Shown here: positions 7,564 to 14,914 of the stretch, piece after piece
Position numbering within the stretch: position 1 is the first letter of the stretch
Layout: each line of letters starts with the position of its first letter
Assembly: GCF_020181035.1 (NCBI RefSeq)
Contig: NZ_JAIQYY010000008.1
Location: forward strand, 178,801-242,800
Reading direction: 5' to 3'
Source of the DNA: Streptomyces sp. CoH27
GTDB lineage: Bacteria > Actinomycetota > Actinomycetes > Streptomycetales > Streptomycetaceae
DNA: 64,000 bases
Translations under genes and position numbers: made by a program
Notes under the pieces: model-generated
The model's input: only the letters and a program-made list of their open reading frames with translations
What the model was told of the DNA's origin: nothing
Database searches by the model: none

Positions 7564-8428
7564 GGCTTCCTGCCAATTGGGGTCCTCAACCAGAGCCGAG
7601 GCGCGGCAGAAGCTCAGTCAGTCGCTTCCAGCCAGGTGCGCTCATCACATAGACGAGCGCTGTGCCGGGCTGTCCTGAGGCCGTGGAAGGGCGCTCGATG
7701 GTGTCCAACGTCGACAACTGCCAACAGCCCTGCAGGTCAGGGCGCTGATCGTTCAGGCGGCCGCAGGCCATGGCCGTCGGTGATCAGTTGTGGCTGAACT
7801 GGCAGGCTGGCGGCACGGCTCCGATATGCGCCAGTGACGGCAATGAGATGGACACCAGCCCCTAGGCGGCATCGGCAAGGCCGCGTCAGCGCCACCCACC
7901 AAGGCGTGCCCGCATCTTCTGAGCGCCTGGCCGGCTTGCGCGGCTGAGTGTCTCTAACTGCGTTCGGTCGGGGCCTACCCGCCCCAGGTGGCTGAGACGA
8001 AGGAGCCGTGCCAGTCGCGTGCCAGATCGTGCGGGGAACCACGGGGAGCAGCGGGCACTGGCCACAGGGGCGACCAGGACTCCAACGCCACTCAATTGCA
8101 GGTCAGCACAGCAACTGCTTCCCAGAAGACCCAAGCTTCCCAAGCTGAGGCTTCGGGCGGCGATCAGCTCTGTGCCGTCCCTACGGTCCGGCCGGCGCGA
8201 CTTCTGCCGTCACAGCACTGCACCCGCGGCTGGGGTGCAGCGGGGCATACGCGCGCCTGAGCGGTCGGCACGGCCGCCGTCGTAGCTGACTGTCGCGGCT
8301 GAGGTTCATGCGTCGCTGGGGCGTACGCAGCCGTCCGCCAAGCTTTGGTCGAGGTGTGGGTCAAATCGTCGTGACGGAGGATCGTTACGTCCCTTGACCG
8401 GAAGTGAACCGTCGGGAAATCTGACGCT
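7564..8428. other. 865 bases without a supported gene
   Basis: No frame here has both a ribosome site and Streptomyces-like codon bias. A minus-strand frame at 7586-7771 ends GWKRLTELLPRLGSG and might be a remnant, but it cannot be supported. The stretch includes one copy of a 42-base imperfect repeat (8008-8049) whose partner lies at 10281-10322. It looks like degraded element DNA. Confidence 0.5.
8008..8049. repeat. Imperfect 42-base direct repeat, copy 1
   Basis: The sequence runs from GTGCC to ACCACGGGGAGC and matches 10281-10322 at roughly five of every six positions, with no gap. Copy 1 lies inside the element and copy 2 beside the second tRNA fragment. The pair may be remnants of related integration-site flanks. 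Confidence 0.45.
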
Positions 8429-9355
8429 ATGTCTTCTACATGGGTGGCTATTGACTTCGAGACCGCGAACGAGCACAGGGGAAGCCCCTGTGCCGTCGGC
8501 ATCACAAAGGTCATCGACGGTCACATAGCCGACACCTGGGGCACGCTGATCCAGCCGCCCGCCGGTCTGCGCGTCTTCAACCCGTTCAACATCGCGATTC
8601 ACGGCATCACCGCTGCCGATGTAGTGAGCGCCCCAGGTTGGAAGGCAGCCCTCGCCGACATCGTGGCGTTCACCGACGGACTCCCCCTGGTGGCCCACAA
8701 CGCAGGCTTTGACATGAGCGTCATTCGGGCCGCCTGCGACGCTGACGGCATGGCATGGCCTGAACTGCGATACACATGCTCGCAGGTCGTGGCCCGCCGC
8801 ACCTGGAAACTACTCTCCTACAGCCTCCCTTACTGCGCGGACGCCGCCGGGGTTGCCTTCGCTGACCATCACAACGCAGGCGCGGACGCCACCGCAGCCG
8901 CCGAGGTCATGCTCGCGGCGCTACGATCCGCCGAGACCACATCGCTCGACAGCCTGCTCGACGGCCACAGGATCCGCTGGGGCTGGATGACACCGGCGGG
9001 CGAGTGGCTGGGCAGCCACTACAGAGGCCACAACGCACGCCCGCGCAAGCCCCTGCCCGATGCCAACCCGAACGCCGATCCAGACGGTGCGCTGTATGGG
9101 GCAACGGTGTGCTTGACCGGGAAACTCAGCTCCATGACCAGGGACGAGGCATTCCGCACGCTCGCCGAGGTCGGTGCGCAGCCGGCGGAGAATGTCACCA
9201 AGAGCACCGACATCCTCGTCTCCGCCTCCCAGTCCAGGCTCAGGCCCGGCGACACCCTGAGCGGCAAGGCCAAGAAAGCACAGGCACTTCTGCAATCCGG
9301 GCAGGACATCGAGGTCATCGACGAGGACGAGTTTCTTCGACGTCTGCACTGCTGA
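8429..9355 (+). CDS. DnaQ-like 3'-5' exonuclease fused to a BRCT domain
   Basis: The ATG at 8429 gives 308 residues. Residues 4-165 form a DEDDh exonuclease with ExoI D9 and E11 (IDFET), ExoII D95 (HNAGFD) and ExoIII H148-D153 (HNAGADA). Residues about 222-306 form a BRCT domain with GATVCLTGKLSSMTRDE, ending IEVIDEDEFLRRL. The layout resembles the exonuclease-BRCT proteins related to the DNA polymerase III epsilon subunit. It should trim DNA or RNA 3' ends; the BRCT part may recruit it to nicks or partners. It is the last gene before the tRNA-Pro fragment, a typical cargo position. Confidence 0.85.
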   Translation: MSSTWVAIDFETANEHRGSPCAVGITKVIDGHIADTWGTLIQPPAGLRVFNPFNIAIHGITAADVVSAPGWKAALADIVAFTDGLPLVAHNAGFDMSVIRAACDADGMAWPELRYTCSQVVARRTWKLLSYSLPYCADAAGVAFADHHNAGADATAAAEVMLAALRSAETTSLDSLLDGHRIRWGWMTPAGEWLGSHYRGHNARPRKPLPDANPNADPDGALYGATVCLTGKLSSMTRDEAFRTLAEVGAQPAENVTKSTDILVSASQSRLRPGDTLSGKAKKAQALLQSGQDIEVIDEDEFLRRLHC

Positions 9356-9552
9356 CACACCCCCCGCCGGGCATGAGAGACCCCTCTCATCCAGTCTGGT
9401 TCACAGTCGTTCAGCGGAGAGCAGAGGTGCGGGATGAGTGCCTAACTGCGTGACAACGCCGACGTACGTCGGCGGACGAGCGCGGACGTCGGCGGACCAT
9501 CGTCGCAGGTGGACGGCACACCAGGCCAAGGCCAGGCGCCCGCCCAAGTTGC

Positions 9553-9594
9553 TTCGGGACGAAGAGGTCGTGGGTTCAAATCCCGCCACCCCGA
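9553..9594 (+). other. tRNA-Pro(CGG) 3' fragment, attachment site of an integrative element
   Basis: The sequence matches a tRNA from the anticodon loop onward: loop TTCGGGA with CGG anticodon, 3' anticodon stem CGAAG, T stem-loop GTGGG-TTCAAAT-CCCGC, acceptor strand CACCCCG (9587-9593) and discriminator A9594. The 5' half, which would begin CGGGGTG, is absent upstream. pSAM2-type elements integrate into tRNA-Pro over just this anticodon-to-3'-end segment. The fragment is therefore read as the far attachment site, with the intact tRNA and the integrase lying left of the window. Confidence 0.75.
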
Positions 9595-9599
9595 CGCTG

Positions 9600-9639
9600 A
9601 TCAGAGGCCACATACGGACTTCCGTATGTGGCCTCTGAT
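9600..9639. terminator. Perfect hairpin following the tRNA fragment
   Basis: ATCAGAGGCCACATACGGA (9600-9618) is repeated in inverse at 9621-9639 with a two-base gap, a 19-base-pair stem. It starts six bases after the tRNA fragment and is followed by TGTTT. It is most likely the original tRNA-Pro terminator, able to act in both directions. Confidence 0.7.
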
Positions 9640-9645
9640 GTGTTT

Positions 9646-9669
9646 GGGGGGCCAAACGGGGGGCCAAAC
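9646..9669. repeat. 12-base tandem repeat next to the attachment site
   Basis: GGGGGGCCAAAC occurs twice head to tail (9646-9657 and 9658-9669). Short direct repeats beside a tRNA attachment site can be integrase arm-type binding sites; that is inference. Confidence 0.4.
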
Positions 9670-9863
9670 GAATTTGATCAGGCCACTGCGTCGCCCTCCC
9701 TCCGGGTCCTCCGTCTCCTCCTCTTCCTGATCTTCGGCGAAGATGGGCGGGACCAGCGGGGAGAGCCGCCGAGGACAACGGGGCGGCGCCCAGACCGTTC
9801 GCCCAGGTGAGCGCACGAACGGGCCGCAAAATGCCCGCAGCTGCCCAAGCTGAAGTACCAGAC

Positions 9864-10253
9864 CTACAGTCCCGAGATCCATTGGACCAACACGCCGACG
9901 GCGAAGAACACGCCAACAACCAGGAACCCCCAGGCCACGACCTTCTGCATGACCCGGTTGACGCGGTCGTTGAGGTCGCGCCGCTGCCCTCTACGGCCCT
10001 CGGACAGGCGCCGCAGCCACGAGGGCACACTCGCTTCAGCCCGCCGGCGGTGCCAGGTCGCGAACCCTCGGTAATCGAGAACCAGAACCAAACCCACAGC
10101 CGCGAAGAGCACCCCGAGAGAAAACGGCACCAGCAAGCCCCACCCATGGACAGGCGTGCCACGCCCGACCATCACCGCGACCGTGACCGTGAGGCCATCA
10201 CGTCTCATCACCCGGAGATCATAGAAGTGCAAGGCAAGCCCGCCAGAGTGCAT
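9864..10253 (-). CDS. Small membrane protein of unknown function
   Basis: Starting at ATG 10253 the product has 129 residues, with two hydrophobic segments: LLVPFSLGVLFAAVGLVLVL near the middle and WGFLVVGVFFAVGVLV at the C-terminus. Between them is a basic stretch (RRLSEGRRGQRRDLNDRV). A later ATG at 10208 is an alternative start; neither has a strong ribosome site. It lies alone between the two tRNA fragments. The predicted topology is the only support. Confidence 0.5.
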   Translation of the reverse strand: MHSGGLALHFYDLRVMRRDGLTVTVAVMVGRGTPVHGWGLLVPFSLGVLFAAVGLVLVLDYRGFATWHRRRAEASVPSWLRRLSEGRRGQRRDLNDRVNRVMQKVVAWGFLVVGVFFAVGVLVQWISGL

Positions 10254-10280
10254 CCTGTTCGTCTGCCTCGTAGCAGGCCC

Positions 10281-10322
10281 GTGCCCCATCCGTGCCCGAT
10301 CCTGCGGAAAACCACGGGGAGC
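10281..10322. repeat. Imperfect 42-base direct repeat, copy 2
   Basis: Partner of 8008-8049. It ends 30 bases before the hairpin at 10352 that follows the second tRNA fragment, consistent with a conserved tRNA-flank or integration-scar sequence. Confidence 0.45.
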
Positions 10323-10351
10323 TACGGAGACGAGCGGGCACCGCGCAACGC

Positions 10352-10388
10352 AACGGCCCCCGACCGTAACGCCTGGTCAGGGGCCGTT
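10352..10388. terminator. Hairpin beyond the minus-strand tRNA fragment
   Basis: AACGGCCCCCGACC (10352-10365) pairs with GGTCAGGGGCCGTT (10375-10388) with one mismatch and a nine-base loop. It lies eight bases after the 3' end of the tRNA fragment at 10397, where a tRNA terminator is expected. Confidence 0.6.
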
Positions 10389-10396
10389 CATCTGCG

Positions 10397-10440
10397 CGGT
10401 GGGGGTGGGATGTGAACCCACGGTGACTCGCGCTATGCGG
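10397..10440 (-). other. 3' fragment of a second tRNA (Ser-like), probable integration scar
   Basis: Read on the minus strand it shows a T stem-loop GTGGG-TTCACAT-CCCAC (10421-10405), acceptor strand CCCCACC (10404-10398) and discriminator G10397. A matching 5' GGTGGGG is not found within 100 bases on the right, so the tRNA is incomplete. The long stretch before the T stem fits a class II tRNA, and the G discriminator suggests serine; the identity is tentative. It probably marks an attachment site left by another element. Confidence 0.5.
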
Positions 10441-10510
10441 GGCCTGTCCTCGATGAGCGGCATCCTGACCGGTACTGCCTACCGTCTGCTGCCGGCCTGA
10501 CGGCCCGGTC

Positions 10511-11233
10511 TCACTTCAGGTGCCGGGCGAAGAACCGGTCCCCGTCGTCCACCTCGAACCACGGGGTACCGGCGTGTCCGCCCAGATTGGCGTGCAGCGT
10601 CTTCTCCTGGGAATCGAAGGCGTCGAACAGGTCCAGGGCCCGCTGCCGGGGGTTTCCTTCGTCGTCCCATTGGAGCAGGAACAGCAGCGGGATGGTGACC
10701 TGCCGGGCCTCCTCGCGCTGGGCGCGGGGCACGTAACCCCCGGCGAAGAAACCGGCGGCCGCGATGCGCGGCTCGACCACCGCCAGCCGAATACCGACGG
10801 CGGTCCACCCCGAGTACCCGACCGGGCCGCCGATCTCGGGCAGCGCAAGGAGGGCGTCCAGGGTGGTCCGCCACTCCGGGACCGCCTTTTCGACCAGCGG
10901 GCCGATGAAGGACTCGAAGATCTCGTCGACCGGCTCGCCGGCCTGCATCGCCCGGCGGAGGTCGGCGCGGGCCTGGTCATCGCCGGCGGAACGGGGCCGG
11001 TCCCCGTGCCCGGGGGCGTCGATGGCGGCCACCGCGTAGCCGTACGCCGCGGATTGCCGGGCCCGGGCCACCAGCCGCGATTCCCGCCTGTGCAGGCCGC
11101 CGTTGTGGCCGATCAGGATCAGCGGGGCCGGTGTGGCGGATTCAGGCGTCCACAGGGTGCCGGGGATCTCACCGAGGGTGAATTCGCGTTCGAGGACGCC
11201 GTCGTCGAGGCGCTGTTCGGAAGTGAATCGCAT
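10511..11233 (-). CDS. Alpha/beta hydrolase (dienelactone-hydrolase-like)
   Basis: The ATG at 11233 gives 240 residues. The nucleophile elbow is GYSGW with S141, the acid is D190 or D191 in QWDDEGN, and the histidine is H220 in LGGHAG. An oxyanion-loop region IGHNGG is at 41-46 and DAPGHGDRP follows. The family hydrolyses esters or related bonds; the substrate cannot be told. It lies alone on the minus strand, with a short ORF 46 bases upstream that may be its leader. Confidence 0.82.
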   Translation of the reverse strand: MRFTSEQRLDDGVLEREFTLGEIPGTLWTPESATPAPLILIGHNGGLHRRESRLVARARQSAAYGYAVAAIDAPGHGDRPRSAGDDQARADLRRAMQAGEPVDEIFESFIGPLVEKAVPEWRTTLDALLALPEIGGPVGYSGWTAVGIRLAVVEPRIAAAGFFAGGYVPRAQREEARQVTIPLLFLLQWDDEGNPRQRALDLFDAFDSQEKTLHANLGGHAGTPWFEVDDGDRFFARHLK

Positions 11234-11278
11234 GGTCGTGCCTTTCGGGAGGGCTCGTGAACGGCGCTCCCGGACGAC

Positions 11279-11332
11279 CTACCGTCCGACCGTGACCCCG
11301 GAGGGGAGCACCCATGTCGATACTGCGTTCAC
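11279..11332 (-). CDS. 17-codon ORF, possible leader peptide
   Basis: GTG at 11332 follows GAGGAGG at about eight bases, a very strong ribosome site for the area. The frame encodes VNAVSTWVLPSGVTVGR and stops at TAG 11279. It precedes the hydrolase gene by 46 bases. The strong site on so short a frame suggests a leader or a small peptide, but conservation has not been tested. Confidence 0.3.
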   Translation of the reverse strand: MNAVSTWVLPSGVTVGR

Positions 11333-11479
11333 GGGTACCACCTCCTCGTTCTCTCGCACGGCCTCCGGAAAAGTAGCAGTGCTCGCAGTGGTCCGCCAAC
11401 GGGTTTTTGCGGACGCTCCGGTGCAGAGAAGTCATCGAGACGCCGGTTACGCCCAAATGCGTCGCGACGTACAACCGGC

Positions 11480-12724
11480 TCAGTGCCGTCGGCCGGCCCT
11501 GGTGGCTGCCAGCAGCGCCACAGCCAGGACCTGGATGGCGACGACGACCGTGATCAGCAGGGGGATCGAGTAGCCGTACAGACCGCCGGTCAGCGCGCCG
11601 CCGGCCAGGCTCGCCGCACCGACCACACCCGCGAACAGCCCGTACGCCGTCGCCCGCCGCCCGCTGGGCACCAGATCGGCGACCGTCGCGCGCAGCGTGG
11701 ACTCCTGGATGCCCATGGCCGCCCCCCACACCAGCGACCCAGCCACCGCGATCGCGACCGTGTCGGTGAATGCCAGCGCCACCACACCCGCCGTCAGCAC
11801 CGGCAGCGCGAGCAGCACACGCGGGCCGACCCGGTCGTAGAGCCATCCCGTGGCCAGCGCCGCGACCGCGTCCACCGCCATCGCCCCCGCATACAGCACC
11901 GGCACCCACGCAGCGGACAGCAGATGCCGCTCGACGAGGTGGTAGGAGAGCACACCGAAGGTGGCGAACCCGGTCGTGGTGGCCGCCGTGAAGGCCGCGT
12001 AGGTCCAGAACGCCCTCGGCAGCCGGCTCTCCGGTACCCGCGCCGTCGCGGGCACCACGCCGGTGACCTCGCGTTCGTACGCCTCCGGGTCCGGCACCCG
12101 CGCCCGCAGCCAGAACAACAGCAGCAGCACGGCGATGCCGGGGACGGCGAGGACGCCGAGCGCGGGGCCGTAGTCGTTCCCGGTCAGCGCGAGCACGCCC
12201 GCCACCAGCAACGGACCGGCCAGCGCGCCGATCTGGTCCAGCGCCTCATGCACCGCGAAGCCGCGGCCCCGCCCCGTCGCCGCGGTGGCGTGCGACAGCA
12301 GCGTGTCCTTCGCCGGTGAGCGCACCGCCTTGCCGACCCGCTCGGCGATCACCAGCACGCACGCGGCCCACAGCACCCCGGCCACACCCAGCAACGGCAC
12401 CGAGACCGCCGTCAGGGCGTACCCGGCGATGGCCAGGCCCCAGAAGCGGCGGGTACGGTCCGCCATCGGCCCCGAGAGCAGCCGCAACCCCAGCGCAGCC
12501 GCCTCCCCCGCACCCGTGACCACGCCCACCACCAGCGAGGAAGCGCCCAGCGAAGCCAACAGCGGCCCGGTGATCGAGCGGGCGCCCTCGTACACCACGT
12601 CCGCGAGCATGCTGACCGTGCCGAACCACACCACGAACCGCCACGGCCCCATCCGCGCCGACGGCCGCTCCTCTTCCCTCTCCTCGGGCACCGGTTCCCT
12701 CTCCTCGGGCACCGGCCGGTTCAT
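11480..12724 (-). CDS. MFS transporter
   Basis: The ATG at 12724 overlaps the stop of the small gene 12721-12855 by ATGA. The 414-residue product has about twelve hydrophobic helices and the MFS motifs SGPMADRTRRF in loop 2-3 and ATGWLYDRVGPR in loop 8-9. It resembles drug or metabolite exporters; the substrate is not predictable. The N-terminal tail contains VPEERE-P twice, coded by an exact 21-base tandem repeat at 12674-12715. Confidence 0.85.
   Translation of the reverse strand: MNRPVPEEREPVPEEREEERPSARMGPWRFVVWFGTVSMLADVVYEGARSITGPLLASLGASSLVVGVVTGAGEAAALGLRLLSGPMADRTRRFWGLAIAGYALTAVSVPLLGVAGVLWAACVLVIAERVGKAVRSPAKDTLLSHATAATGRGRGFAVHEALDQIGALAGPLLVAGVLALTGNDYGPALGVLAVPGIAVLLLLFWLRARVPDPEAYEREVTGVVPATARVPESRLPRAFWTYAAFTAATTTGFATFGVLSYHLVERHLLSAAWVPVLYAGAMAVDAVAALATGWLYDRVGPRVLLALPVLTAGVVALAFTDTVAIAVAGSLVWGAAMGIQESTLRATVADLVPSGRRATAYGLFAGVVGAASLAGGALTGGLYGYSIPLLITVVVAIQVLAVALLAATRAGRRH
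12674..12715. repeat. 21-base tandem repeat in the MFS N-terminal tail
   Basis: Two exact head-to-tail copies (12674-12694 and 12695-12715) keep the reading frame and add one VPEEREP unit to the cytoplasmic tail. Probably slippage or local duplication. Confidence 0.7.
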
Positions 12725-12855
12725 GCCCACAGCGCCTGTGCGAACGACACCCCGACGAACGCCGCCCCCAGGCCGGCCACCACACCGGCGACGACATCGG
12801 CGGCGGCGAAGAACCTCGCGCCGACCATGGCGCCGACAACGAGCAGCCGGTTCAC
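12721..12855 (-). CDS. 44-residue single-pass membrane peptide coupled to the MFS gene
   Basis: GTG at 12855 has GAGG five bases before it (GAGGAAGGC). The frame encodes VNRLLVVGAMVGARFF then a hydrophobic stretch to AQALWA and stops in the ATGA that starts the MFS gene. Third positions are almost all G or C. The single hydrophobic segment fills most of the peptide. Overlap with the exporter suggests a small accessory subunit or a leader for translational coupling. No family is recognised. Confidence 0.45.
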   Translation of the reverse strand: MNRLLVVGAMVGARFFAAADVVAGVVAGLGAAFVGVSFAQALWA

Positions 12856-12958
12856 GCCTTCCTCGTGATCACAGATGACAGATCACAGACCACAACCGAC
12901 GATCAGGCTATCGCCATCCCGGGTCACCAGAGAGCCCTGCGTCCATCACCTGGACAAT

Positions 12959-13004
12959 CAGTCCGCTGTCACCGCCATGGACAGTCCGCTGTCACCGCCG
13001 TGGA
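12959..13004. repeat. 23-base tandem duplication at a gene end
   Basis: Two head-to-tail copies (12959-12981 and 12982-13004) differ at one base. The right copy contains the stop codon of the minus-strand membrane protein (12992), so the left copy is a duplicate of its 3' end. Confidence 0.65.
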
Positions 13005-13807
13005 GCCGCCTCCGGTTGCTGATCGGCCTGGCCCTCCGCTCGGGGACCTTCCAGCGTGACGGTTTGCTTCTGGTGGGTGAGCTGCTGGTAGCCCACCAGG
13101 ATGGCCAGCACGGCGAGCAGGGCGCCGGAGGTGATGGTGGTCCCCACCCCGAGGCCGCCCTGCGCCACGGGCTTTTCCACGGCGTTCTCCGCCACCGCGC
13201 CGAGGGGCCGGGTCAGGACGTAGGCCGCCCAGAACAGCACTGTGCCCGAGATCGGTGAGAAGTAGTGGGCGGCGAGGATCAGCAGCATCGCCCCGCCCAG
13301 CACCAGGGCGCTGTCGCGGAAACCGATGCCCAGTCCGTCGGAGAGGAAGTCACCGCTGGAGGTGCCCAGCGTGTTGGACACGAGGGTCGCGGTCCAGTAC
13401 AGGATTTCACTCTTGGTGGTGGCGATCCGTTCCACGTCCATGGTCTGGCCGGTCGCCCGCCATCCGATCAGTACGAGCACCAGCAGGGTCGTCAGCACGG
13501 TCGCACCGCCGGCATAACCCAGGCCGGCGGTGCGGTTCATGAAGTCCGACATCGCGGTGCCCACGATGCTGGTCGTGAGGATCACCGACCAGAACACCAC
13601 AGGCCGGAACCGGTCGGTCCTCAGCTGCATGGTCAGCGTGAGCGCGAAGGCCGTCAGGAAGAGGAGTGCGCTGGTGGCGTAGCCGAGGTTCAGGGGTGCC
13701 ATCGACACGAAGTTCGACACCGACTCACCCAGCGTGGTCGCCACGATCTTGATCGTCCAGAAGAGCACGCCGACCATCGGCAACTTGTTCACAGGGACCT
13801 TGCTCAC
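12992..13807 (-). CDS. COG4705-type multi-pass membrane protein
   Basis: The ATG at 13807 gives 271 residues, MSKVPVNKLPMVGVLFWTIK. There are about eight hydrophobic helices and two related halves: TTLGESVSNFV near residue 25 and NTLGTSSGDFLSD near 145, a duplicated motif typical of the COG4705 uncharacterised family. The C-terminal tail is charged and cytoplasmic. Function is unknown; it may carry metal ions or small solutes. The gene stands alone. Confidence 0.72.
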   Translation of the reverse strand: MSKVPVNKLPMVGVLFWTIKIVATTLGESVSNFVSMAPLNLGYATSALLFLTAFALTLTMQLRTDRFRPVVFWSVILTTSIVGTAMSDFMNRTAGLGYAGGATVLTTLLVLVLIGWRATGQTMDVERIATTKSEILYWTATLVSNTLGTSSGDFLSDGLGIGFRDSALVLGGAMLLILAAHYFSPISGTVLFWAAYVLTRPLGAVAENAVEKPVAQGGLGVGTTITSGALLAVLAILVGYQQLTHQKQTVTLEGPRAEGQADQQPEAAPRR

Positions 13808-13989
13808 CGAAGCACCTCTCCGCAGCCGACGTGAGCACAGACTCGCTCGGGGTACTCACCACGGCCATGCGCTCAGGGCCGAACAGAGCAGCCTTTCGTT
13901 CCTTCAGCCGATCACGCTGTGGGGAGGCCGTGCCGCAGGCTCCGGGCTACGCTGCCAGGCGGGGGCTGTCCTGGATCACGGAGTCAGCC

Positions 13990-14772
13990 ATGCCGAAGCC
14001 CGAACTGCAGCGGAACCGGTCCTCTCTGCGACACAAGATCCGCTACGCCCTGCGGCACCCTGACCGCATCTCTCCCCACCTGCGCCGCGCCGCCCGGGAC
14101 ACCTGGCTGGGCCTCCGGCACCGCAATCACGTCGCCTACTACCGCGCCGTCATGGCCTCCGACACCGCGCGCAGCCCCGAGCGTGCCGTAGGCAGCGGTT
14201 CGCAGGCCGGCTGGCTGGCGCTGGGCCAGATGCAGTTCGACTACCTGATCGAACACGGCCTGAGGCCGCAGGACCGCATGCTGGAGATCGGCTGCGGGAA
14301 CCTTCGCGCGGGGTGGCGGTTCATCGACCACCTCGAACCGGGCCACTACTACGGGATCGACATCTCGCCGGACATCCTCCTGGAAGCACAGCGCACCCTC
14401 GTCCACCGAGGGCTGCAGGACCGCCTCCCCCATCTGGCCCTCGTCGAGAACCTGACGCTCGATTTCCTGCCCCCGGGCTGGTTCACCGTGGTGCACGCCC
14501 ACAGCGTCTTCTCGCACTCGCCGCTGGAGGTGATCGACGAGTGTCTGGCCAGCGTCGGACGGGTGCTGGCCCCCGGCGGCTTCTTCGACTTCACCTACGA
14601 CCGCACGGAGGGCCCGGAGCACCAGGTGCTCCGCGAGGACTTCTACTACCGCACCGAGACCCTCCTGTCGCTGGCCGAACGGCACGGGCTGACCGCCCGC
14701 TTCATGGACGACTGGGAACGGCGCCCGCACGGCCAGTCGAAGATCCGGGTCACGCACGCGGTGCCGGTGTAG
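13990..14772 (+). CDS. SAM-dependent class I methyltransferase
   Basis: The ATG at 13990 has GGAG six bases upstream; the product has 260 residues. Motif I is MLEIGCGNLRAGW and the acidic end of strand 2 is YYGIDISPD, followed by HAHSVFSHSPLEVIDECLA and LAPGGFFDFTYD. The fold is a Rossmann methyltransferase. N-terminal residues 1-45 are basic. Substrate unknown. It is monocistronic and divergent from the COG4705 gene. Confidence 0.8.
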   Translation: MPKPELQRNRSSLRHKIRYALRHPDRISPHLRRAARDTWLGLRHRNHVAYYRAVMASDTARSPERAVGSGSQAGWLALGQMQFDYLIEHGLRPQDRMLEIGCGNLRAGWRFIDHLEPGHYYGIDISPDILLEAQRTLVHRGLQDRLPHLALVENLTLDFLPPGWFTVVHAHSVFSHSPLEVIDECLASVGRVLAPGGFFDFTYDRTEGPEHQVLREDFYYRTETLLSLAERHGLTARFMDDWERRPHGQSKIRVTHAVPV

Positions 14773-14914
14773 CGGCCACACTCTGCGGCGGTCCTGGTGA
14801 AGCCGCTGGTGAGAGGCCAGTAAGAGCAGTCGCCGACGGGCCCCGGGCGCTGCCGTCGGCGGTGGTCGGCCAGGCACACTGGCGGCGCCGACCGCCCCGG
14901 AGGAAGCCCCACCC

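Noticed and set aside
7586..7771. Minus-strand frame of 61 codons ending GWKRLTELLPRLGSG
   Set aside because: No ribosome site, no recognised family, and its codon bias is weak; it may be a remnant but cannot be supported as a gene.
9401..9882. Long minus-strand frames reading through the tRNA fragment and its terminator (including VAGFEPTTSSSR)
   Set aside because: This is the well-known spurious translation of tRNA 3' ends; the tRNA reading explains the sequence.
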